Assembly: GCA_016713005.1 (NCBI GenBank)
Contig: JADJPY010000012.1
Location: 310,001 to 374,000, forward strand
Direction of reading: 5' to 3'
DNA from: Ramlibacter sp.
GTDB lineage: Bacteria; Pseudomonadota; Gammaproteobacteria; Burkholderiales; Burkholderiaceae_C
DNA length: 64,000 nucleotides
Each line of letters begins with the position of its first letter. Within the stretch, counting starts at the first letter, position 1. Of the stretch, positions 52,777 to 61,123 are shown one piece after another. The position numbers and the translations under genes are program-made. A model generated the notes under the pieces. The model ran no database searches. It was not told the DNA's origin and worked only from the letters and a program-made list of their open reading frames with translations.

Positions 52777-53894
52777 GTCTGTTCCGTCATAAAAAAAGAA
52801 GTCCCGGCCGCCCGCTGCGCCATCCACTGCTTGAGCCCGTTCATCCGGTCAAATCCGTTCATCCCCAGGTTGCGCAAGCGGCGGGGCATTTCGCCCGGCT
52901 GGTCAAACAACACCTGCATGCCGTCGCCAAACCGTCCCGTCAGCGTGACCTGAAGCTTGCGCGTCCGCTCGTAGCGGCGCAACAGGCGCTCGTCTCCGAT
53001 ACCACGCCAATACTCCCGGTGCTCCAGCCTGTCCGCCAGCTCAGCCGCATCTGCCAGCCCCAGGTTCAGTCCCTGGCCCGCCAGGGGGTGAACCGCATGG
53101 GCGGCGTCGCCCACCAGTGCCCAGCCCGGCCCTGTCCATCTTCGGGCCATCGCATGCTGCAAGGGCCAGGCCGCCCGTTCACTGGACAACTGCATGGCGC
53201 CCAGCCGGTGTCCGCCGGCTGAGGCCACGGCGTCCGAGAAAGCCGCATCATCCAAGGCAAGTAAACCCGCGCACCGGTCCCTGCTGACAGACCAGACCAG
53301 GGCGACAGAGTTCCCCTGCGGACCGCCCAGCGGCAAAAAAGCCAGCACTTCGCCATGCGAAAACCACTGGAAGGCAACACCGCCATGCGGCTGCGCGCAG
53401 GTCAGCCGGGCCGCGATGGCGTGATGCGGATAGGGTGTGACGTCGAACTCCACGCCAAAATCCGCGCGGGTGGCGCTGGCGCGACCTTCGCACACGACGG
53501 TCAGGGTGGCCGACACCGGTTCGACCGTTTTGGTGATGCCTGGCTGGTAGCGGCAGGCATTGGCGAGTTCGCGCTCAAGGGCGGGCACATCCACAATCCA
53601 GGCCAGCGCCCCCGCGGGTGCTTGCGCCGCCGAGAATGCAACGCGCCCCCCGTCGTCGCCATGCACATCCATTGACAGGACTGGTGTCGCATCGGGCCCG
53701 GAAGGCCACGCCTTGAGGGATTCGAGGAGTTGCCTGGACGCGGCGTTCAAGGCATAGGCGCGGACATCGGGTCCGTGTGCCGGCGCAACGCGCTCCACCA
53801 GGGCCACGCGCAGCCGCAGGCGCGCCAGCAGCAGGGCCTGCACATGGCCTGTCACTCCGGCACCCCGCACACACACGTCGAAATTCGCGCTCAT
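52773..53894 (-). CDS. FAD-dependent monooxygenase, UbiH/UbiF/COQ6 family
   Basis: A flavin hydroxylase of 373 residues, probably acting on a ubiquinone precursor ring. The FAD-binding GxGxxG is CVRGAGVTGHVQALLLARL split by its glycines, and the second FAD motif is LVGDAAHAVHPLAGQGLNLG. The DG motif region of the family is weaker in this protein. Which ring position it hydroxylates cannot be told. Translation is coupled to dsbC by a 4-base overlap. It is divergent from the MOSC gene across a 76-base gap. Confidence 0.85.
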   Translation of the reverse strand: MSANFDVCVRGAGVTGHVQALLLARLRLRVALVERVAPAHGPDVRAYALNAASRQLLESLKAWPSGPDATPVLSMDVHGDDGGRVAFSAAQAPAGALAWIVDVPALERELANACRYQPGITKTVEPVSATLTVVCEGRASATRADFGVEFDVTPYPHHAIAARLTCAQPHGGVAFQWFSHGEVLAFLPLGGPQGNSVALVWSVSRDRCAGLLALDDAAFSDAVASAGGHRLGAMQLSSERAAWPLQHAMARRWTGPGWALVGDAAHAVHPLAGQGLNLGLADAAELADRLEHREYWRGIGDERLLRRYERTRKLQVTLTGRFGDGMQVLFDQPGEMPRRLRNLGMNGFDRMNGLKQWMAQRAAGTSFFMTEQT

Positions 53895-53970
53895 GCACGG
53901 ATTTTAGGTGCCGGGGCACAATGCCCGTCGCCATCGGCCGGTTTTCGGCCCCGAACAGGAAGCACAGGAC

Positions 53971-54825
53971 ATGAGTGACACAAGCGCCCGAATTGCCCGG
54001 ATGTGGGTCTACCCCGTCAAATCCTGCGCTGGCATCGAAATTTCCGAGGCCGTGCTGACACCATCCGGGCTGGACCTGGACCGTGCCTGGATGGTGGTGG
54101 ACGAGGACGGCGAGTTCGTCTCCCAGCGCGAGCTGCCGCGCATGTGCCTGGTGCGTCCCCAACTGCGCCACTTCGACATGGTCCTGCGCGCGCCCGGCAT
54201 GCTGGCCCTGCATGTGGCGATTGATGCGGTAGAGAAGCCGGTGCGGGTGAGGGTCTGGGACGACGAAGTGGCCGCCTACGACATGGGCGACACTGCGGCC
54301 CAGTGGTTCAGTGACTTCCTGGGCCAGAAGCTGCGGCTGGTGCGCTTTGACCCGGAACACCGGCGACTGTCGAGCCCGCAGTGGACCGGCGGGATCGAAG
54401 CGGCCAACCAGTTCAGCGATGGCTATGCCGTGCTGGTCGCGTCCGAGGCCTCACTGGCCCAGTTCAATGAGTGGCTGGTGTCCGCGGGCCATGCGGTCGT
54501 GGGCATGGAACGGTTCCGGCCCAATCTGGTGCTGGAAGGGGTGGAGGCTTTTGACGAGGACCGCCTGGACGTGCTGGAGATTGACGCCGGGGGCGGTCCG
54601 GCACGGCTCAAGCTGGTCAAGCCCTGCGCGCGCTGCCCGATCCCGGACATTGATCCCCAGACCGCCGGGCGCTCGCACGCCGTGGGCGACACGCTGCAGC
54701 GCTGGCGCGCCGACTCCCGCGTCAATGGCGCCGTTACTTTTGGCATGAACGCCATCGTGCTCGACGGCGAAGACCGCATCCTGCGCGCCGGTCAGTCCGT
54801 GCGCGCGGACTTCCGCTTCGATTGA
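53971..54825 (+). CDS. MOSC-domain protein, YcbX type
   Basis: A 284-residue protein of the MOSC family, whose members handle molybdenum cofactor sulfur and reduce N-hydroxylated compounds. The N-terminal beta-barrel domain begins with MWVYPVKSCAGIEI and LDLDRAWMVVD; the MOSC domain carries MERFRPNLVL and the conserved Cys in KPCARCPIPDID. It lacks the C-terminal 2Fe-2S ferredoxin domain of E. coli YcbX (about 370 residues). ATG 53971 is preferred to 53908 because family sequence starts there. Confidence 0.9.
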   Translation: MSDTSARIARMWVYPVKSCAGIEISEAVLTPSGLDLDRAWMVVDEDGEFVSQRELPRMCLVRPQLRHFDMVLRAPGMLALHVAIDAVEKPVRVRVWDDEVAAYDMGDTAAQWFSDFLGQKLRLVRFDPEHRRLSSPQWTGGIEAANQFSDGYAVLVASEASLAQFNEWLVSAGHAVVGMERFRPNLVLEGVEAFDEDRLDVLEIDAGGGPARLKLVKPCARCPIPDIDPQTAGRSHAVGDTLQRWRADSRVNGAVTFGMNAIVLDGEDRILRAGQSVRADFRFD

Positions 54826-54847
54826 GAAGGCGGGCAGGGGCGGGCCA

Positions 54848-55351
54848 TTACTTGCCCTGGGGCGACAGGGCAGGGTCGATGCTTGATCCCGTGGAGACGA
54901 CCTTCAGGTCGGCGTCAAAGACCACCGAGAAGATTTTGGAATCGGATGCGTTTGGCCCGTCCAGGTATCGCCATTCGTAGTGCGTCACCGATTTCAGCGG
55001 GTAGGGCGCTACCCGCATCGGCCGTCCCAGCATGCGGCGCACGGTCTCCATCGGCATGCCCGGCAGGACCAGGGCGAAGTTCTGTGGCGTGAGCACCTGG
55101 CGCAGCGCGGTCATCCGGCCATCCGGACCGATGGTGATCATGTAGTTCTTGTGCCCTTCGGGCTGGCGGCTGTATTCGAACACCCGGGCGCCGCCAGCCC
55201 CGTCCCAGACGGCCAGTGGCTCGCCAAAGCGCTTTCGCACGTCTGCTTCCGTGGCCACGCCTTCCTCCAGTTCGGCAATCCGTTGCGGGTCGCACCCCAC
55301 CAGTGCCAGCCATGAGGCCATCAGTCCCATAAGTGCGTTTCTCCAGTGCAT
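54848..55351 (-). CDS. BamE/SmpA-like lipoprotein
   Basis: A 167-residue outer-membrane-type lipoprotein. The signal peptide ends with the lipobox LVGC (Cys at residue 20). The mature part has two BamE-like halves: LEEGVATEADVRKRFGEPL leading to VFEYSR, and LPGMPMETVRRMLGRPM leading to HYEWRYLDG. Duplicated BamE-like domains suggest a relative of, rather than the actual, BamE. It converges on the MOSC gene and is divergent from the DUF3460 gene. Confidence 0.8.
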   Translation of the reverse strand: MHWRNALMGLMASWLALVGCDPQRIAELEEGVATEADVRKRFGEPLAVWDGAGGARVFEYSRQPEGHKNYMITIGPDGRMTALRQVLTPQNFALVLPGMPMETVRRMLGRPMRVAPYPLKSVTHYEWRYLDGPNASDSKIFSVVFDADLKVVSTGSSIDPALSPQGK

Positions 55352-55398
55352 GCGTCGGCCCCGCTAAAATCTCCCCCATTCTGCCGAATTGCCCCACC

Positions 55399-55611
55399 AT
55401 GCGACTTGCCCACTTCTTCCGCCGCCCTGACTACTCGTCCGACGCCACGCAGTTCATAGACGGGCTCAAGAGCGCCCAGCCGGCACTTGAGTCGCAGCAG
55501 CGCGCGGGTCGTGCGCTGCTGTGGGACAAGCAGGTCGACCGGGAAGCCTGGATCGAGTACCGTGAGGCGCAAGTTCCCCAGAAACCCTACGTGTACCAGA
55601 CCGGATCCTGA
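55399..55611 (+). CDS. DUF3460-family small protein
   Basis: A 70-residue soluble protein of unknown function. The family signature is visible in DATQFIDGLKSAQPALES and GRALLWDKQVD. ATG 55399 begins RLAHFFRRPDYSSD. In Burkholderiales it regularly precedes scpA; here a family A repeat lies between. No signal peptide or membrane segment is seen. Confidence 0.8.
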   Translation: MRLAHFFRRPDYSSDATQFIDGLKSAQPALESQQRAGRALLWDKQVDREAWIEYREAQVPQKPYVYQTGS

Positions 55612-55620
55612 TTTTCTGGT

Positions 55621-55675
55621 CAAAACTGGCTCCAGCCCCCGTCCAGAATGCCTGAGCCGCTACAGTTTTGATAGC
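55621..55675 (+). repeat. Dispersed repeat family A, copy 7 (forward), before scpA
   Basis: The plus strand reads AAAACTGGCTCCAGCCCCCG, TCCAGAATGCCTGAGCC, then the 17-bp end GCTACAGTTTTGATAGC. It occupies the gap between the DUF3460 gene and scpA and ends 4 bases before the scpA ATG. Confidence 0.8.
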
Positions 55676-55679
55676 AAAC

Positions 55680-56537
55680 ATGAGCCATCCCCAGCCAGAC
55701 GCCGTCCTCGCGGACCCGGCGCCTGAGCCGCTTGCCGCGATGCCCGAGGTGGTGGACCAGGTGGCGCTGGCGCGCCTGTACGGGGAGCCCCTGTTCTCCA
55801 TGCCGACGGACCTGTACATCCCGCCGGACGCCCTCGAAGTCTTCCTGGAGGCCTTCGAGGGCCCGCTGGACCTGTTGCTGTACCTGATCCGCAAGCAGAA
55901 CTTCAACATCCTGGACATCCCGATGGCGGGGGTCACGCGGCAGTACCTGGTCTACGTGGACGAGATCCGCAGCCGCAACCTGGAGCTGGCGGCCGAGTAC
56001 CTGCTGATGGCAGCCATGCTGATCGAGATCAAGTCGCGCATGCTGCTGCCGCCGCGCAAGGTGGCCGAAGGACAGGAGGCCGAGGACCCGCGCGCCGAAC
56101 TCGTGCGCCGCCTCCTCGAGTACGAACAGATGAAGCTGGCGGCAGCCCGCCTCAACGAGATGCCCCAGCTCGGGCGCGACGTGCTGCGCGCCCAGGTCTA
56201 TATCGAGCAGGCGCTGCAGCCGCGATTCCCCGACGTGAACGTGGTGGACCTGCAGGAGGCCTGGCGCGACATCCTGCGCCGCGCCCGGCTGGTGCAGCAC
56301 CACCGCATCACGCGTGAGGAACTTTCGGTGCGCGAGCACATGAGCATCATCCTGCGCAAGCTGCAGGGGCAGCGGTTTGTGGAATTCGAGCGGCTGTTTG
56401 ACGCCAGCCGGGGCGTACCTGTGCTGATCGTCACCTTCATCGCCATGCTGGAACTGGCCAAGGAAGCCCTGATCGATGTGACGCAGGCCGAGGTCTACGC
56501 ACCGATCTATGTTCGCCTGGCGTTCACGCCAGCCTGA
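55680..56537 (+). CDS. scpA: Segregation and condensation protein ScpA
   Basis: ScpA is the kleisin that links the two SMC heads in chromosome condensation. It is 285 residues. The N-terminal SMC-binding part begins with FEGPLDLLLYLIRKQNFNI, followed by the helix AAEYLLMAAMLIEIKSRMLLP in two conserved blocks; a winged helix ends the protein. ATG 55680 is used; TTG 55668 lies in the repeat. scpB is not in the window. nadB follows after 4 bases. Confidence 0.93.
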   Translation: MSHPQPDAVLADPAPEPLAAMPEVVDQVALARLYGEPLFSMPTDLYIPPDALEVFLEAFEGPLDLLLYLIRKQNFNILDIPMAGVTRQYLVYVDEIRSRNLELAAEYLLMAAMLIEIKSRMLLPPRKVAEGQEAEDPRAELVRRLLEYEQMKLAAARLNEMPQLGRDVLRAQVYIEQALQPRFPDVNVVDLQEAWRDILRRARLVQHHRITREELSVREHMSIILRKLQGQRFVEFERLFDASRGVPVLIVTFIAMLELAKEALIDVTQAEVYAPIYVRLAFTPA

Positions 56538-56541
56538 GCGG

Positions 56542-58128
56542 ATGAACGCCACAACCGCGTCTGACTTCGATGTGTTGATCGTGGGCAGCGGCCTGGCCGG
56601 CCTGTCCGCCGCGCTGCATCTGGCGCCCACTCACCGCGTGGCGGTGCTGACCAAGCGCGCCATGGCGGATGGCTCCAGTGGCTGGGCGCAAGGCGGCATC
56701 GCCGCTGTGCTCGCCGAGGGTGACACCTTTGACGCCCACGTGGACGACACGCTGGTGGCGGGTGCCGGACTCTCCGACCCGGCTGCCACACGCTTTGTCG
56801 TGGAGCATGCGCCGCAAAGCATCGCCTGGCTGCGCGAACTGGGCGTGCCGTTTTCCGAAGAGGACGGCCACCTGCACCTCACGCGCGAAGGGGGGCACAG
56901 CGCCCGGCGCATCGTGCACGTCACCGACGCCACCGGCGCGGCGGTGCAAAAGACGCTGATCGAGCATGTGCGGCGCACCCCCAACATCACGCTGTTCGAG
57001 CACCACACGCTGGTCGACCTGATCACCGGCAAGAAGCGCGGCATGCCGCTGAACCGTTGCCTGGGCCTGTATGCGCTGGACGAAGAAAAGGACGAAGTCC
57101 TGACCTTCCGCGCCCCGCACACCATTCTGGCCACGGGCGGGGCAGGCAAGGTGTATCTGTACACCACCAACCCCGACACCGCCACGGGTGACGGCATTGC
57201 GGCCGCCTGGCGCGCGGGCTGCCGTGTGTCGAACATGGAATTCATCCAGTTCCACCCGACCTGCCTGTACCACCCGCACGCAAAGTCGTTCCTGATCACC
57301 GAGGCCGTGCGGGGCGAGGGCGGCCGGCTGTTGCTCCCGGCCGCCGCCGGCGGCACGCGTTTCATGCCCAACCACGACGCCCGCGCCGAGCTGGCGCCCC
57401 GCGATATCGTGGCGCGCGCGATCGACTTCGAGATGAAGAAGCACGGCGTGGATTGCGTCTACCTGGACATCTCGCACCAGCCCCGGGAATTCCTGCTGGA
57501 GCATTTCCCCAACATCCATGCGCGTTGCCTGGAGCTGGGCATCGACATCACCCGCCAGCCCATTCCCGTGGTGCCGGCGGCGCACTACACCTGTGGCGGC
57601 ATCCACGCCGACCTGTCCGGCCGGACCGACCTGCCTGGCCTGCACGCCATTGGCGAGACCGCCTATACCGGCCTGCATGGCGCCAACCGGCTGGCCAGCA
57701 ACTCACTGGTCGAATGCATGGTGTTCGCCCGGGCGGCGGCGCTCGACATCCTGGCCACGCCGCTGGAACAGCCGCCCACGCTGCCGGCATGGGATGAGAG
57801 TCGCGTCACCGATGCCGACGAGGCGGTGGTGATTTCGCACAACTGGGACGAGCTGCGCCGCTTCATGTGGGACTACGTCGGCATCGTGCGCACCAACAAG
57901 CGTCTGGAGCGCGCGGCCCACCGCATCGCCCTGCTGCAGGACGAAATCCACGAGTTTTACGCGCACTTCCACGTCACGCGCGACCTGCTGGAGCTGCGCA
58001 ACCTGGTGCAGGTGGCCGAGCTCATCGTGCGGTCCGCCCAGTCACGCCACGAAAGCCGCGGCCTGCACTACAGCCTGGACTACCCCGGCCTGGCCGACGA
58101 GGCCAGGCCCACGGTTCTTGCGCCCTGA
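56542..58128 (+). CDS. nadB: L-aspartate oxidase
   Basis: NadB is a flavoenzyme that oxidises L-aspartate to iminoaspartate for NAD synthesis. It is 528 residues. The FAD motif is IVGSGLAGLSAAL, and SGWAQGGIAAV, HTILATGGAGKVY and PAAHYTCGGIHADLSGRTD (split by its conserved residues) mark the succinate dehydrogenase-like family. The C-terminal helical domain has the ELRNLVQVAELI region. It converges on nadA with 3 bases between the stops. Confidence 0.96.
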   Translation: MNATTASDFDVLIVGSGLAGLSAALHLAPTHRVAVLTKRAMADGSSGWAQGGIAAVLAEGDTFDAHVDDTLVAGAGLSDPAATRFVVEHAPQSIAWLRELGVPFSEEDGHLHLTREGGHSARRIVHVTDATGAAVQKTLIEHVRRTPNITLFEHHTLVDLITGKKRGMPLNRCLGLYALDEEKDEVLTFRAPHTILATGGAGKVYLYTTNPDTATGDGIAAAWRAGCRVSNMEFIQFHPTCLYHPHAKSFLITEAVRGEGGRLLLPAAAGGTRFMPNHDARAELAPRDIVARAIDFEMKKHGVDCVYLDISHQPREFLLEHFPNIHARCLELGIDITRQPIPVVPAAHYTCGGIHADLSGRTDLPGLHAIGETAYTGLHGANRLASNSLVECMVFARAAALDILATPLEQPPTLPAWDESRVTDADEAVVISHNWDELRRFMWDYVGIVRTNKRLERAAHRIALLQDEIHEFYAHFHVTRDLLELRNLVQVAELIVRSAQSRHESRGLHYSLDYPGLADEARPTVLAP

Positions 58129-58131
58129 GGC

Positions 58132-59247
58132 TCAGGCCGCACCGATATTGGGAACGAGCGCGCCGGCCGGTTGCCCGGCCTTGAGCGCGGCCGTGAAGGC
58201 CAGCATGCGGTCGATCGGCAAGCGTGCCCGAACACCCAGGGCCGGGTCGATTCGGATTTCGTTGCTGCCCGTCTCCAGCACATGTGCCAGCCCTGCCAGG
58301 CCGTTCATGGCCATCCAGGGGCAGTGCGCGCAACTCTTGCAGGTGGCGCTGTTGCCGGCGGTCGGGGCTTCGTAGAACACCTTGCCCGGATTGAGCGTGC
58401 GCAGCTTGTGCATCATGCCGTTGTCGGTGGCCACGATGAACTCGCTTGCGTCCATCTCACGCGCCGCCTTCAGGATGCCCGAGGTGGACCCCACCGCATG
58501 GGCCAGGGCCACCACGTCGGCGGGGCTCTCGGGATGCACCAGCACCTTCGCGCGTGGGTGTTCCTTCATGAGCGCTTCCAGCTCCACGGCCTTGAACTCG
58601 TCGTGCACGATGCATGAGCCGTTCCAGAACACCATGTCGGCGCCCGTCTCGCGCTGGATGTAGCCGCCCAGGTGCCGGTCCGGTGCCCACAGGATCTTGT
58701 GGCCCTTGTCCTTGAGCGCGCGCACGATGTCCAGCGCGCAGCTCGACGTAACCAACCAGTCGGAGCGTGCTTTCACCGCCGCACTGGTGTTGGCGTAGAC
58801 CACCACGGTGCGCTCGGGGTGCTGCGTGCAGAAGGCGTTGAACGCGTCGATGGGGCAACCCAGGTCGAGCGAGCAGTTGGCGTCCAGGTCGGGCATCAGC
58901 ACGCGCTTCTCCGGGCTCAGGATCTTGGCGGTCTCTCCCATGAACTTCACGCCCGACACCACGAGGGTCTGCGCCGCATGGTCGCGGCCAAAACGTGCCA
59001 TCTCCAGGCTGTCGCTCACGATGCCGCCGGTTTCTTCGGCCAGGTCCTGCAGGTCGGGGTGCACGTAGTAGTGCGACACCATCACCGCGTTTCTTTCCTT
59101 GAGCAGGCGACGGATCCTGTCCTTCAGCTCGGCGCGCTGCTTCGGTCCTGGCTCCACCGGAACGCGGGCCCAGGCGTGCCGGGTCTCGCATACCGTGGCG
59201 CCGACGGTTTCGGGCTGCTCGTACTCGACATCAATGACCTTGCTCAT
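58132..59247 (-). CDS. nadA: Quinolinate synthase
   Basis: NadA condenses iminoaspartate with dihydroxyacetone phosphate to quinolinate using a 4Fe-4S cluster. It is 371 residues. The three cluster cysteines are expected in TSSCALDIV, NGSCIVHDEF and the CKSCAHCPW segment; HYYVHPDLQDLAE and MGETAKIL are further family blocks. Its stop overlaps nadC's start by 4 bases, so nadA and nadC are co-translated; with nadB opposite, the de novo pathway to nicotinate mononucleotide is complete. Confidence 0.96.
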   Translation of the reverse strand: MSKVIDVEYEQPETVGATVCETRHAWARVPVEPGPKQRAELKDRIRRLLKERNAVMVSHYYVHPDLQDLAEETGGIVSDSLEMARFGRDHAAQTLVVSGVKFMGETAKILSPEKRVLMPDLDANCSLDLGCPIDAFNAFCTQHPERTVVVYANTSAAVKARSDWLVTSSCALDIVRALKDKGHKILWAPDRHLGGYIQRETGADMVFWNGSCIVHDEFKAVELEALMKEHPRAKVLVHPESPADVVALAHAVGSTSGILKAAREMDASEFIVATDNGMMHKLRTLNPGKVFYEAPTAGNSATCKSCAHCPWMAMNGLAGLAHVLETGSNEIRIDPALGVRARLPIDRMLAFTAALKAGQPAGALVPNIGAA

Positions 59248-60104
59248 TTCAGCTCCTGCAAACGCATCGAGAAGTCGGTGGCCTTGACATCCTTGGTCAG
59301 GGCTCCGATGGAGATGCGGTCCACTCCGGTTTCCGCAAGGGCGCGCACGCTGTCCAGTGTCACGCCGCCAGAGATTTCAAGAACCGCACGGCCAGCGTTG
59401 ATTCGCACCGCCTCGCGCAGCACGGGCAGTGGCATGTTGTCCAGCAGGATCATTTGAGCACCTGCGCCCAGTGCTTCTTCCAGCTGTGCAAGGGTTTCGA
59501 CCTCGATCTCCACAAAGCTTGCCTGCGCCGCCACGCGGGCGGCGGCCCGCAGCACCGGCGTCACGCCACCGGCCGCAGCGATGTGGTTTTCCTTGATCAG
59601 CACGGCGTCGTGCAGGCCGATCCGGTGGTTGGTGCCGCCGCCAGTCCTGACCGCGTATTTTTGCGCCAGGCGAAGGCCCGGCAGGGTCTTGCGCGTGTCC
59701 ACGATCTGCGCACGTGTGCCTTTGACGGCATCGACATAGATCGCGGTTTTGGTTGCCACTGCGCTCAGCAGCTGGAGGAAATTCAGCGCCGTGCGCTCGG
59801 CGCTCAGCAACGCGCGCGCCGGGCCGTGCACCTCCAGCACCACCTGGTCAGGCTGGCTGCGCCGGCCTTCGGCCACATGCCAGGTGATGCGGGCGTCGGG
59901 CGCGAGCTGGCGGATGGCCGCTTCGGCCCATGGGGCGCCGCAGATCACTGCGGACTCGCGCACCAGGATGCGCGCGTGTGCCTGGCGCGACGGGTCCACC
60001 AGGCCGGCGGTCAGGTCAGCGGCACCGACGTCTTCGGCCAGCGCCCGCGCGGCATCGCTGCGGGCAAGCTCGCCAATCTCAGCGGGTGTAAAGCCAAATT
60101 TCAT
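59244..60104 (-). CDS. nadC: Nicotinate-nucleotide pyrophosphorylase (quinolinate phosphoribosyltransferase)
   Basis: NadC turns quinolinate and PRPP into nicotinate mononucleotide and CO2. It is 286 residues. Substrate-binding blocks are IVDTRKTLPGLRLAQKYAV, GGGTNHRIGLHDAVLIKENH (both conserved), and EVETLAQLEEAL; LEISGGVTLD is the phosphate site. It lies downstream of nadA on the minus strand and follows the Bug-type protein gene by 17 bases. Confidence 0.96.
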   Translation of the reverse strand: MKFGFTPAEIGELARSDAARALAEDVGAADLTAGLVDPSRQAHARILVRESAVICGAPWAEAAIRQLAPDARITWHVAEGRRSQPDQVVLEVHGPARALLSAERTALNFLQLLSAVATKTAIYVDAVKGTRAQIVDTRKTLPGLRLAQKYAVRTGGGTNHRIGLHDAVLIKENHIAAAGGVTPVLRAAARVAAQASFVEIEVETLAQLEEALGAGAQMILLDNMPLPVLREAVRINAGRAVLEISGGVTLDSVRALAETGVDRISIGALTKDVKATDFSMRLQELK

Positions 60105-60121
60105 GGTGCCCCAGTCTGCGC

Positions 60122-61123
60122 CTATTTGCGGGTGATGCCCAGTTGCTGGATCACCCTGCCGTATTCGGATTCCAGCCGCCGCAGGCGCTGGATGAACTGC
60201 TCGGTCGACCCGCTGCCCGGCTCATTGCCGCCTTCGCGCATGCGGGCCGTCAACTCCGGTTCGGCCAGAACCAGGCTGATGTCGCGGTGGAGCTGTCGCA
60301 CCACCGCTTCCGGGGTTTCCAGCGGAACAAACACACCGTGGCCGCCTTCCAGCAAGAAGCCGGGCCACAGCTCGGTGATCAGTGGCAGCCCGGATGGAAC
60401 CCCTGCCAGATGGATGGGATGCGAAAGGGCCAGCGCCTTCAGCCGGCCAGACTCAACATGACGCCCCACCGCCTCCGAGGACAGGAAGATGAAGTCCACG
60501 TGCCCTCCCAGCAGGGCATTGACCGCAGGGCCGACACCGGGGTAGGGGATCGTCTTGACGTTGCCGCGCAGTCGCCCGGCCAGCTGTTCACAGGCCAGGC
60601 TCATCGGTCCTGGCGGCGCGCCGCAGTTGAGTCCGCCAGGCCGCTCCTGGCTCAGGCGAGCGAGGTCGCCGGCACCCGTCACCGGCAGCCCGGCCGTGGC
60701 CACCAGCACATAGCGGTCGATGGTGAGCTGGGCCACCGGACGCATGTCGGTCAGCCCCGAGAAGCTGTTGGCGTACAGCCAGGGGTTGATGACCACGCTG
60801 GTGCCCGTGACCAGTATCGTGCGCCCGTCCGGTTTGGCGCGCAGGGCGTACTCGGTGCCGATATAGGTGTTGGCCCCCGGCCGGTTCTCCACCACGTGCG
60901 CGTCACCGGTCAGTGCCGCCAGACGGTGCGCGACCAGCCGCGCGGTGAAGTCCAGATTGCCACCGGGCGGCGCAGGGACGACCACACGAACTGTCCGGCT
61001 CTCCTGGGCGCAGGCACCTTTGACCGGCCCGAACGCCAGCAGAACCGAGGCCAGCAGCACGGGCCAGAACGCGACGCGGCGCGACCCGCGATCCTGTGCC
61101 TTGCAGGCGCCCAGCAGGTTCAC
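60122..61123 (-). CDS. Bug/TctC-type periplasmic solute-binding protein
   Basis: A 333-residue periplasmic binding protein of the Bug (TctC-like) family, which is greatly expanded in Burkholderiales and usually binds carboxylates. The signal peptide ends near VKGACAQ. The fold markers are VRVVVPAPPGGNLDFTARLV, RPGANTYIGTEYALRAKPDG and HVDFIFLSSE. No TctA/TctB membrane genes are nearby, as is common for orphan Bug proteins. It starts with GTG, overlapping the CoA ligase stop by 4 bases. The ligand is unknown. Confidence 0.88.
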   Translation of the reverse strand: MNLLGACKAQDRGSRRVAFWPVLLASVLLAFGPVKGACAQESRTVRVVVPAPPGGNLDFTARLVAHRLAALTGDAHVVENRPGANTYIGTEYALRAKPDGRTILVTGTSVVINPWLYANSFSGLTDMRPVAQLTIDRYVLVATAGLPVTGAGDLARLSQERPGGLNCGAPPGPMSLACEQLAGRLRGNVKTIPYPGVGPAVNALLGGHVDFIFLSSEAVGRHVESGRLKALALSHPIHLAGVPSGLPLITELWPGFLLEGGHGVFVPLETPEAVVRQLHRDISLVLAEPELTARMREGGNEPGSGSTEQFIQRLRRLESEYGRVIQQLGITRK

